Positions 54,599 through 62,208 of a DNA stretch of 64,000 nucleotides are shown here, piece after piece (position 1 is the first letter of the stretch; every line of letters begins with the position of its first letter). Origin of the DNA: JAAELZ01 sp965237485 (GTDB lineage: Bacteria > Pseudomonadota > Gammaproteobacteria > Arenicellales > Poriferihabitantaceae); assembly GCA_965237485.1 (NCBI GenBank), contig CBDEFQ010000009.1, forward strand, positions 186,001 to 250,000. Reading direction: 5' to 3'. The notes below the pieces were generated by a model. The model was not told where the DNA came from and did no database searches. It saw only the letters and a list, made by a program, of their open reading frames with translations. A program made the translations under genes and the position numbers.

Positions 54599-55510
54599 TT
54601 AAGCTCTACGGCGACGTTGATTGCCACGACGGCCACTTGCTTCACCGTTTTCGCCTGTGGGCTGTGGTTCGCGATAATTTCTTAACCAATTAGCGCAGTT
54701 AGGATCTTTGCCTAGCATAACATCCGCTGCGCGGATGCTTTGTACCACTTCAGGGTGCAATGGATTAACGATGGCAGAAGTCATGCCCGCGCCCATCGCC
54801 ATGCTAATGAAAGCGGCATTAATGCCATTACGATTGGGTACACCAAAACTAAAGTTCGACGCGCCGCAAGTGGTGTTTACTTTAAGTTCTTCGCGCAGGC
54901 GCTTAACCAATGCGAGGGTTTGTACACCTGCGTCATTGATTGCCCCGACCGGCATGACCAATGGATCGACTACCACGTCGTTCGGCGAAATACCGTAATC
55001 CTGTGCGCGCTCTACTATTTTCTTAGCCACTTCATAACGCACGTTAGGGTCAGACGAAATTCCTGTTTCATCATTTGAAATAGCCACTACCGCCGCACCA
55101 TATTTCTTCACTAGAGGTAAGACAGTTTCTAAACGATCTTCTTCACCCGTTACCGAGTTGACTAGAGGGCGACCCTGATAAACAGACAAACCCGCTTCAA
55201 GTGCAGCGACGATAGAAGAATCAATACATAGTGGTACATCAGTGATAGATTGCACTAATTTGATGCTTTCTGCCAAGATGGCTGGTTCGTCTGCTAAGGG
55301 TATTCCAGCATTAATATCTAGCATTTGTGCACCCGCGGCAATTTGCGCCAAGGCGTCTTTTGCAACTCGTTTATAGTTCCCCTCTTTCATTTCTTTGGCT
55401 AGAAGTTTACGGCCGGTAGGGTTAATACGTTCACCAATCATTATAAAGGGTTGGTCAAAGCCGATGATAACTTTCTTGTTGGGTGAGCTTAAAACGGTGC
55501 GTGTTGTCAT
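54599..55510 (-). CDS. Methyltetrahydrofolate:corrinoid methyltransferase
   Basis: A 303-residue pterin-binding TIM-barrel protein (MtgA/MtrH/MetH-middle type). Visible are FIMIGERINPTGRKLLAKEM, AAGAQMLDINAGIPLADE, the VPLCIDSSI strand, GRPLVNSVTGEE and a late asparagine region CGASNFSFGVPNR. It should move the methyl group between the cobalt of the corrinoid protein and tetrahydrofolate. The C terminus is Arg-rich (EASGRRGNQRRRRA), like that of the activator. It lies 14 bases upstream of the GFA gene in the operon. Confidence 0.9.
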   Translation of the reverse strand: MTTRTVLSSPNKKVIIGFDQPFIMIGERINPTGRKLLAKEMKEGNYKRVAKDALAQIAAGAQMLDINAGIPLADEPAILAESIKLVQSITDVPLCIDSSIVAALEAGLSVYQGRPLVNSVTGEEDRLETVLPLVKKYGAAVVAISNDETGISSDPNVRYEVAKKIVERAQDYGISPNDVVVDPLVMPVGAINDAGVQTLALVKRLREELKVNTTCGASNFSFGVPNRNGINAAFISMAMGAGMTSAIVNPLHPEVVQSIRAADVMLGKDPNCANWLRNYREPQPTGENGEASGRRGNQRRRRA

Positions 55511-55588
55511 TTAATTAATCTTTCTAGGGTTAAGTCTGCTCCGTAGGTAAGAGCGCAAAAAAATATTATTCTAATGCGGTTAATCAGT

Positions 55589-55885
55589 TTAAGCTTCGTA
55601 ACCTTGGTTTTTAATAATCGCGGATAAGCGTTCATCGTCAAAACTGCTCTCGATGGCTTGAGCAGCTGCGTTTACAATCTCGTCCATACTATCACCTTCC
55701 ACTTGCGTGTCGACACTGCGCCAATCTTCAAGGTAGGCGTCTGTACCGACGGCATTGCCGCGCATGGCGGCGTGATCAATCGCTTCCTGAAAGCGTTCAG
55801 ATAGCAGTGCTTTTGCACGTTTTCGGCCTTCTTTCATTGAAAGCATTGACGGGATATCCCGCCAGTATTTAGTCGTGAGTTTCAA
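55589..55885 (-). CDS. 'Virulence factor' family small protein, corrinoid-cluster type
   Basis: A 98-residue protein starting KLTTKYWRDIPSMLSMKEGR, then KALLSERFQEAIDHAAMRGN and AVGTDAYLEDWR. This matches the family databases call 'virulence factor' (PF13769-like), a misleading name: I know it mainly as a companion of DUF1638 and corrinoid methyltransferase genes. Function unknown. It lies one base after DUF1638, so translation is coupled. Confidence 0.78.
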   Translation of the reverse strand: MKLTTKYWRDIPSMLSMKEGRKRAKALLSERFQEAIDHAAMRGNAVGTDAYLEDWRSVDTQVEGDSMDEIVNAAAQAIESSFDDERLSAIIKNQGYEA

Positions 55886-55886
55886 T

Positions 55887-56522
55887 TTAGTTTACAGCGG
55901 TATTATTTGCGATAAGAGAGTTAAGGCTAACTTGCTGCGATAAACTGCTTTGCATGTCGCCATAACCGGTGTAGTGATATTCATATTCAAGGCCAAGTTT
56001 TTCAGCAGCTTGTTTGGCCCTTAAAACCAAGTCTTCATCTTGGGTTTGAGCCAAATACATTACCTTTTTGTAGTGCTCAAAATAGAGGTCGCGAAGTTCG
56101 GGTTTTCGATCAAGGCCTAGCATTTGCCATACGAAAAAATCGAAATGGCGTGCTAAAAAGTCAGTTAAGTAAAAAGTACCTAGCTCTTGTTCCGCCATTT
56201 GCTCGAACACTGGTGTGGTCGCGAAAAATTCATAACAGTGTGCGCCAGGTAAACGTTCAACTTGCTCTTTTTCCAGTAAGGCGTCTAACAGCCCCCCTGT
56301 ACCACAGTCACCGTAGCCTACTAAGATTTTCTCAAAGCCCTCTTCACGGGCTTTGAGGATGGCTCGTTCGACTCTAGGGGTGATCTGCTGGGGCTCATGA
56401 TGTAACTTTGCTGGCAGGCAAGCTACATCAAGGTGGGTCCAGTTGTTGGCTTGTTTTAGTGCAACTAGTTCATTTGCTAACGCACCGCAAGCAATAACGC
56501 GAATGCCCTTAGACACGTTCAA
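55887..56522 (-). CDS. DUF1638 protein
   Basis: A 211-residue protein with the DUF1638 core: RVIACGALANELVALKQANN, CLPAKLHHEPQQI, ILVGYGDCGTGGLLDALLEK and GAHCYEFFATTPVFEQMAEQ. The conserved Cys/His/Asp residues suggest a metal or corrinoid-related site, but no activity is known to me. It lies 6 bases from the corrinoid protein gene, inside the operon, so a role in the methyl-transfer system is likely. Confidence 0.85.
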   Translation of the reverse strand: MNVSKGIRVIACGALANELVALKQANNWTHLDVACLPAKLHHEPQQITPRVERAILKAREEGFEKILVGYGDCGTGGLLDALLEKEQVERLPGAHCYEFFATTPVFEQMAEQELGTFYLTDFLARHFDFFVWQMLGLDRKPELRDLYFEHYKKVMYLAQTQDEDLVLRAKQAAEKLGLEYEYHYTGYGDMQSSLSQQVSLNSLIANNTAVN

Positions 56523-56528
56523 TAGAGT

Positions 56529-57224
56529 TTAAGCGGCTCTTGATTGCGCAACCAGCTCTTGCGCTGTTTCAACCGCAGTAGCAGCATCACGGCAATAAGC
56601 ATCCGCGCCTACCGCGTCACCAAATTCTTGGTTAAGTGGTGCACCGCCTACCATCACGATGTAATCATCGCGTATACCCCTAGCAACCATCTCATCGATG
56701 ACCACTTTCATATATGGCATGGTGGTGGTTAGCAGCGCTGACATGCCCAATATTTGGGGCTTGTGCTCTTCTAATGCTTCAAAGAATTCTTCAACGGGCG
56801 TGTTGATGCCGAGGTCGATAACTTCAAAGCCTGCGCCTTCCATCATCATTACCACAAGGTTTTTGCCAATGTCGTGAATATCACCTTTTACGGTGCCGAT
56901 GACCATCTTGCCCGCAGTTACAGCGTCCGATGCGCTCAGCAATGGGCGCAGAATTGCCATGCCGCCTTTCATGGCGTTTGCTGCTGATAGCACTTCTGGT
57001 ACGAATAAGATGCCGTCGCGAAAATCCACACCCACTATGGTCATTCCACCAACTAGGGCTACGGTTAATACTTGGTCAGCCTCCCAACCACGTGCGAGCA
57101 ATATCTCGGTTCCCTCTATGACTTCATCGCGCAAGCCGTCATATAAGTCGTCTTGCATTTGCTCAACCAGCTCATCGTCTGGCAGGGCACTTAAATCAAT
57201 TTCGTCATCTTCTAATTCGGGCAT
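56529..57224 (-). CDS. Corrinoid (B12-binding) methyl carrier protein, MtbC/MttC-like
   Basis: A 231-residue carrier with an N-terminal helical cap domain (about residues 15-100, LFVPEVLSAANAMKGGMAIL) and a Rossmann B12-binding domain. The base-off motif is GDIHDIG (114-120) with H117 as the cobalt ligand, followed by the SALLTTTMPYMK and GGAPLN loops. It should accept a methyl group from a substrate methyltransferase and pass it to the methyl-H4folate enzyme encoded downstream. The acidic N terminus (MPELEDDEIDLSALPDDE) is notable. An IS lies 185 bases upstream of its start. Confidence 0.92.
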   Translation of the reverse strand: MPELEDDEIDLSALPDDELVEQMQDDLYDGLRDEVIEGTEILLARGWEADQVLTVALVGGMTIVGVDFRDGILFVPEVLSAANAMKGGMAILRPLLSASDAVTAGKMVIGTVKGDIHDIGKNLVVMMMEGAGFEVIDLGINTPVEEFFEALEEHKPQILGMSALLTTTMPYMKVVIDEMVARGIRDDYIVMVGGAPLNQEFGDAVGADAYCRDAATAVETAQELVAQSRAA

Positions 57225-57473
57225 GGTGACTTCTCTCTAAAAATATTGAGGTGTAGGTATTATTCTATTGAGCATATGGGGTGCACAATGGTTAAGCATT
57301 AATACTAGCGACCGCGCATTGCCGACACGCGACACTGCGCTCGTAAAACTAAAATAAGGTTTATTTTCAAGCATTAAGACATACATATACATAATAGAAA
57401 TCTCTAATGGGCTTGTCGGATAATTAATAGAATACGTGAGATAATATGGGCTAATTCTAGTCAGCCTGCAATT

Positions 57474-58454
57474 TTGAGCAAACGTCATCAAAGCCAACTG
57501 TTCCTAACCTTAGATTCTCTGGTTAGCTCTGAACATCCCTACCGTAAACTCGATGAGCTATTATGTTTTGGTGCATTGAGTAAACCCTTCTCTAAAATAT
57601 ATGCCACCCGTGGCCCTAAAGGCCGAGGTGTTGAGTTCGGCTTACGTGCCTTGGTGCTTCAGTTCATGGAAGATTTAAGTGATAGAGAAATGGAGCGATA
57701 CTTATCAGAGAATCTGGCCGTTAAGTGGTTTTGTGATTCAGGACTGGAACAGAGCACTCCTGATCATAGTTACTTTGGTGATTTTCGCTCACGCATTGGA
57801 ACCAGGGGTATGATGAATTTATTTGACCGTGTTCGGAGCGGGTTAGTTTCAATGGGCTTAGTACGAGAAGTATTCACATTTGTCGATGCCAGCCAGTTGG
57901 TCAGTAAGCTAACCACTTGGGATGATAGAGATAAGGCGATAAAGATGGGATTAGAGGAGTTCAACAATAAGACAGTTGATAAAGTTGCGGCGGACAAGCA
58001 AGCACGGTTTGGGTGCAAGGGAAATAGCAAATATTGGTATGGTTACAAAGAGCATGCATCAGTGGATATGCAAAGTGGCTTGATCAATAAAATAGCGGCC
58101 ACCTCGGCTGAGGTAACGGATGCAAGCGGCTTGAAGCATGTTTGCCCTAAGTCGGGCGCTGTTTATGCGGACAAGGGTTATTGCGTGAGCCCGGCCAAAA
58201 CCACGCTCAGGCGCAACGGTTGCCATGATGCAACAATCAAGAAGAACAATATGCATGGCAAGAATAGAGACAAAGACCGTTGGATTAGCAAAATTCGTTC
58301 ACCATATGAGCGAGTGTTTGCTCATCGCAATAAGCGAGTTCGTTATAAAGGGTTGGCTAAAGTCCAGTTCCAAGTTGGAATCAGGGGCTTATGTTTTAAC
58401 CTTAAGCGATTAATGGCATTGGGAGTTGAACGAGTTGAATTGGTGCCGGCCTAG
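57474..58454 (+). CDS. DDE transposase of the 1176-bp IS
   Basis: A 326-residue transposase beginning at TTG 57474 (SKRHQSQLFLTLDSLVSSEH). It has the DUF772-like N-terminal region (LVLQFMEDLSDREMERYL), a DDE first Asp in TFVDASQLVSKL, KYWYGYKEHASVDMQ, the second Asp in AVYADKGY, and a last-acid region SKIRSPYERVFAHRNKRVRY. Full length and uninterrupted, so likely active. Family placement within the IS5 superfamily is by memory. Confidence 0.88.
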   Translation: MSKRHQSQLFLTLDSLVSSEHPYRKLDELLCFGALSKPFSKIYATRGPKGRGVEFGLRALVLQFMEDLSDREMERYLSENLAVKWFCDSGLEQSTPDHSYFGDFRSRIGTRGMMNLFDRVRSGLVSMGLVREVFTFVDASQLVSKLTTWDDRDKAIKMGLEEFNNKTVDKVAADKQARFGCKGNSKYWYGYKEHASVDMQSGLINKIAATSAEVTDASGLKHVCPKSGAVYADKGYCVSPAKTTLRRNGCHDATIKKNNMHGKNRDKDRWISKIRSPYERVFAHRNKRVRYKGLAKVQFQVGIRGLCFNLKRLMALGVERVELVPA

Positions 58455-58462
58455 GGATAGAT

Positions 58463-58498
58463 CCGTCTATTGGTGGCAAAATGGCTGCTAATAGACGG
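58463..58498 (+). terminator. Hairpin after the IS transposase gene
   Basis: A 9-bp perfect stem CCGTCTATT/AATAGACGG with an 18-base loop lies 9 bases after the transposase stop and is followed by TTTATT. It could terminate the transposase message or block read-through into the IS from metF. Confidence 0.45.
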
Positions 58499-58712
58499 TT
58501 TATTGCACAAAAAACGCGTTGCTGAGCAAACTAAAAGCGACTTCGGCGAAAACCCTGTTTGAAATTGTATTAACCGACGAGCCCCTAATTGGGCATCGAA
58601 ATATACAATGCAATAGGACAGCAGGATTATTCAGCAATCCAGATTTGAGTCAAGGCGAAGTTTGTTGATTTTTTTCAACCCAATGTTGAAAATATTTGAA
58701 CTAGAAAGCTGG

Positions 58713-59546
58713 TTAAATCCAACTGCCCCTTTGTTGAAGCCATTCGGCTGATTTCTTAATCCCACCAAAAGGGAAGACATGTATTGCCTTGATGGTCGAA
58801 TCGTCGCTGCTTATCGCGTGCGCCTCTATGGGGCCGACAATCGAATCAGGGTCAAACCCTTTGGCTAGAGTTGTGATTGCGGATGCGCGTTTTTTCAAAA
58901 ACTGCAATGAATTACCTACACCGCACATGGCAGCGAACTTAATTAACGTTGTTAATTTTGCAGGCCCTGCAACGCCGAGATGCACAGGAAGACCAACGCC
59001 GTTTTCTTGTAATGACTCGGCCCAGTTGATAAAACCATCGGCGTCGAAACCAAACTGGGTGACGATGCGCATATTTGCAGCGGTGCGCTCGGCAAAGGCT
59101 TTCTTTAGTTGTAATGCTTGCATGGCTACATCGTCAGTGAAATCTGGTGAGCCTTCCGGATGGCCGGCAACGCCAATGTGGGTGACACCAAATTCGTCTA
59201 AAAAACCGGTTTCTAGTACTTCCATGCTTGAGCCGAAATCTCCAGCTTGTTTCTCCAAACCACCACCGATGATCAAAACGTCAGTCACGCCTGCTTCTTG
59301 AGTCAGCATTTGCACTCGTTTGCGTAGCGCAGCTTTGGAGCCTAATCGGCGTGAAGCAAAATGAGGCACTGCACGATAGCCAAGCTCCGCTACTCTTTTC
59401 GCGCCGCTTACAATGGTTTCTGCACTATCGGTGCCTACATCAGTAATATAGACCCGAGTATTAGCTGGGAATAAACCTGGAAGCTCTTGGCTTTGTGCTG
59501 CTTGCTTCGGAGAAATTTCAATAGAGGCGGCTATTTTATGTGACAT
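58713..59546 (-). CDS. Methylenetetrahydrofolate reductase-like protein (MetF family)
   Basis: A 277-residue TIM-barrel flavoprotein of the MetF type: SIEISPKQAAQSQ near the start, VGTDSAETIVSGAKRVAELG, YRAVPHFASRR, DVLIIGGG and the later TQFGFDADGFINW, PVHLGVAGPAKL. MetF interconverts methylene- and methyl-tetrahydrofolate. Located upstream of the corrinoid genes on the same strand, it would process the methyl-H4folate made by methyl transfer. The IS now separates it from the rest of the operon by 1.4 kb. A housekeeping metF probably exists elsewhere. Confidence 0.85.
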   Translation of the reverse strand: MSHKIAASIEISPKQAAQSQELPGLFPANTRVYITDVGTDSAETIVSGAKRVAELGYRAVPHFASRRLGSKAALRKRVQMLTQEAGVTDVLIIGGGLEKQAGDFGSSMEVLETGFLDEFGVTHIGVAGHPEGSPDFTDDVAMQALQLKKAFAERTAANMRIVTQFGFDADGFINWAESLQENGVGLPVHLGVAGPAKLTTLIKFAAMCGVGNSLQFLKKRASAITTLAKGFDPDSIVGPIEAHAISSDDSTIKAIHVFPFGGIKKSAEWLQQRGSWI

Positions 59547-59699
59547 GATAAAACCACTTAGTTATGTTAAATGCTGAACGTTGCGAAGCGTATCGATGCA
59601 ACCGATAATATTGAAAAGCGAACTGCGCAATAATACTAGGAGCGACGGAATCAGGATGAAAATCGCCAATTTTTGATAAAATTAGCCATAATTGTTTCA

Positions 59700-60471
59700 C
59701 AAAATTTTCGCCGAGTATCATATCCAAAGTTTCGATTAAGAATTCAATATCTTCTTGTTCAATGGTTAACCTAGATAAATCAGTTAAAACACGAAAGTCC
59801 ATGCAAGCTCTTGATGCGCCTAGCAAAATCAAAAAAAACCTTATCACCAATAAGGTGACCGCGACTTTTTTGATTTCACTATGCACTTCAATTGCTTACA
59901 TGTCTTTTCCGCGTTTAACTGATTTATCTAGGGTTAAGGGTGGACGAATTTTTAACACGTTATCGAACGGGCCTTCAGTACCGACTAATATTCGTTGCTC
60001 CCGCAATCGATTTAACACATAAGTTGCCACCTTAGTAGCGGGTTGTAAGGCATTTAGATCAGTGACAAGCTCTACCCCAATAAACAGCCCGATACCACGA
60101 ACATCGCCAATAATAGGGTGGTGCTGTTGTAGCGTTTGCAATCCTTCAAGCAGCAGGTTCCCCATGATTCGTGCATTGTCACCAAGTGCTCCATCATCCA
60201 CTATGTCCAACACTTCTTTGCCTATACGACAAGACAGAGTCGAACCGCCAAAGGTTGAAAAATACTCGATGCCATTGGCAAAGCTATCGGCAATAGTTTG
60301 GGTGGTGATAACCACACCAATAGGGTGGCCATTACCGATCGGCTTGCCAAGAACAACTATATCTGGGGTAACTTGTTGCTGTTCAAAACCAAAATAATGT
60401 TGGCCTAAACGGCCTAGTCCTGTTTGCACTTCGTCAGCTATACAAGCCCCACCGGCGGTGCTGATTGACAC
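59700..60471 (-). pseudogene. Class III aminotransferase relic, 5' truncated and MITE-interrupted
   Basis: From 60466 down, the frame reads GGACIADEVQTGLGRLG, then HYFGFEQQQVTPDIVVLGKP (the PLP lysine in GKPIGNGHP), FSTFGGSTLSC and VLKIRPPLT. After a 163-bp insertion the match resumes as LTIEQEDIEFLIETLDMILG. This is the C-terminal half of AGXT2/ethanolamine-phosphate lyase-type class III aminotransferases; the N-terminal ~200 residues are gone at the junction near 60470. The frame 59536-59886 that overlaps the metF start is a chimera of the MITE, this relic's end and 3' sequence. Confidence 0.82.
59770..59932. mobile_element. 163-bp MITE-like element inside the aminotransferase relic
   Basis: Perfect 19-bp terminal inverted repeats, CCTAGATAAATCAGTTAAA (59770-59788) and its complement (59914-59932), flanked by the 5-base duplication GTTAA (59765-59769 and 59933-59937). 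Beyond 19 bases the arms stay similar for about 15 more. The centre folds again (AAATCAAAAAAA..CCTTAT-cacca-ATAAGG..TTTTTTGATTT), so the whole unit is nearly palindromic. It has no coding capacity. Removing it with one GTTAA copy restores the aminotransferase frame (PPLT-IEQED), which proves insertion. Confidence 0.85.
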
Positions 60472-60478
60472 GCAGAGC

Positions 60479-61709
60479 TTAAATCGTTATAGTTATGTTA
60501 AAAACAACCCACTATACACTATAGTACTTAGCTATACTGACCCGAGTGGAGTGGTTATTTCTTTAAGAGCTTATTTAAATCTAAATCCCTTAAAAAGGTA
60601 TTTAAGAAGATTTTGAAGCTGGTTAAAAGCGTGGTTAAAGCGATTGTCAAAGCTGTAAAGGCGGTGGTTAGAGTAGTTAAAAAAGCCATCAAGGTAATTA
60701 AAAAATACATAAAACCCCTATTGGCAGTTGCAGTTGCAGTCGCTGTAATAGCACCCTATGCGGTGGCAGCTTTAGCCTCCCTCTGGGGCAGGTATTTTAG
60801 CCACGGGGTCAGTTGCTTTATCCACGATGTCGGCGGGGATGACGCTTGTTGCGGGGGCTATTGGTGGTGGCTTAGCTGGCCTCGTGTCTACAGGTAGCTT
60901 AAAAGGTATGCTTATCGGCGCTGTTTCTGGCTTGGCGTTTGCAGGTATAGGCAATCATTTTTCTGCCGTTAAATCTGCCAATGCGTGGGGCAGAGGCATC
61001 AATGGTTTGACGGGCACTCTCAGCAAATCGGCAAAATTATCATGCACGGTGCTGTAGGTGGGGCTAGAGCTGTGCTTAGCGGGGGGAAATTTAAAGATGG
61101 GTTTGTAGCTGCAGGGTTTGCACAGATTGCTGCACCTGTAATAGACAATATTGATTCTTCCGCTGGGCAAGTTGTTGCTGCAGGTGTTGCGGGTGGAATA
61201 GGGTCAGAGTTAGCTGGTGGAGATTTTGAATCTGGGTTTTATACAGGGGTTTTCTCTAGGGCGTTTAATGATAACTTGCACCCTGATGATGGCTTGAGAG
61301 GAAACGGGCCGCCCATTGAAGATAGACCACCTGGCTCTGCATCGCTTACTGATTTACGACATGCTAGTCCATTTGACTTATTAAAGTTTGGAAATTGGGG
61401 TCCGTACAAAGGACCTTGGAATATTAGAGACAGGTACTTTGCTGATTATCCAGCTAATGATCATAGCTATTTAAGAAACGAGCTTACGGATCAAGGAAAT
61501 TGGGATTATGGATATGCAGTTGTTGCAGCAGGATTGAATGTAGAGATATTGTCACCGTTATTGGTGGTGCTGGGCAGCTTGCGTTTAAACTTGGTACTTC
61601 GTCTTTAAGTGCCTCAACACATTTTGATAACTCAAGAGATTATCAAATGATCCATAACGGATACGACTATTATCAATCTCAAGACCACGAATCACAAGGT
61701 GGCTGGTAG
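60479..61709 (+). pseudogene. RHS-repeat protein C-terminal end with toxin tip, frameshifted
   Basis: It begins in the RHS core signature LNRYSYVKNNPL...YTDPSG (60479-60550). Then, after indels, come YFFKSLFKSKSLKKVFKK with a Lys/Val-rich helix, the Ala/Gly-rich GAGILATGSVAL..GGGLAGLVSTGSLKG stretch, GQVVAAGVAGGIGSELAGGD with FESGFYTGVFSRAFNDNL, and a unique tip (RHASPFDLLKFGNWGPYKGP ... IGGAGQLAFKLG ... SQDHESQGGW). At least four lesions break it: a tandem AGTGG duplication near 60550, single-base indels near 60785 and 61015, and a GA insertion near 61545. The large N-terminal RHS barrel is absent. Confidence 0.82.
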
Positions 61710-61714
61710 AAGAG

Positions 61715-62194
61715 ATGTTAATTGGTATGCTAGATTCTAAGTCATTCAAACTATCAATTTTGTTTGGAATTTATATATTGTCAACATTGATTATTTTTAC
61801 CGTAACTGGAATTGTTTCCATGGATGTGGGTTTATTGACCTTAGTTAATTTCTTTCTAAATCCCATAATAGCATTCTACTGGGCGTCAAAGAGTTTCGAC
61901 AAGTATTTTGGCGGTCGGTTTTACACTTTAAAGACAACACTTTTGGTTTTCTTCAAGTATCTGCTTATTCACGTTTTATTTTTAGTGGGTGTGCTGGCTT
62001 TATTGTTTTTCCTTAGCTATAGCCTTAAACAGTTTGGTCTGAGTGGAAATATTCCGTTGTCTAGTTGTTTTATATGTTCTGAAAATAGGAGTGCTAACCC
62101 TGTTTCTCAGTTAGGTAGCTTTCTACCGATTTTAGCCTCGAGCATGGTTTTTGTATTAGTCACAGCTTTAATCCAAAAATCTAAGAATCACTAA
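61715..62194 (+). CDS. Four-helix membrane protein, candidate immunity protein
   Basis: A 159-residue protein with four strong hydrophobic segments (about residues 12-35, 37-56, 73-100, 130-153) and a short loop with two Cys (SSCFICSENRS). It starts 5 bases after the toxin-tip stop, at ATG 61715; ATG 61727 is an alternative better spaced from GAAGAG at 61709. Position directly after an RHS tip is where immunity genes lie, and inner-membrane immunity proteins usually guard against toxins acting on the membrane or periplasm. I do not recognise the family. The frame is intact although the toxin is broken. Confidence 0.6.
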   Translation: MLIGMLDSKSFKLSILFGIYILSTLIIFTVTGIVSMDVGLLTLVNFFLNPIIAFYWASKSFDKYFGGRFYTLKTTLLVFFKYLLIHVLFLVGVLALLFFLSYSLKQFGLSGNIPLSSCFICSENRSANPVSQLGSFLPILASSMVFVLVTALIQKSKNH

Positions 62195-62208
62195 TTTGAT
62201 AATGAATC

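Larger units (their letters stand above)
57409..58584 (+). mobile_element. Intact 1176-bp insertion sequence (IS5-superfamily-like)
   Basis: Terminal inverted repeats GGGCTTGTCGGATAAT (57409-57424) and ATTAACCGACGAGCCC (58569-58584) match at 14 of 16 positions. The flanks carry a 5-base target duplication CTAAT at 57404-57408 and 58585-58589. One transposase gene fills it, followed by a 9-bp hairpin (CCGTCTATT/AATAGACGG, 58463-58498). It sits between metF and the corrinoid gene, in the opposite orientation to both. The clean duplication suggests recent insertion. Confidence 0.88.

Noticed and set aside
59536..59886. 116-codon frame overlapping the metF start
   Set aside because: It is a chimera of MITE sequence, the tail of the aminotransferase relic and spacer DNA, not a gene.
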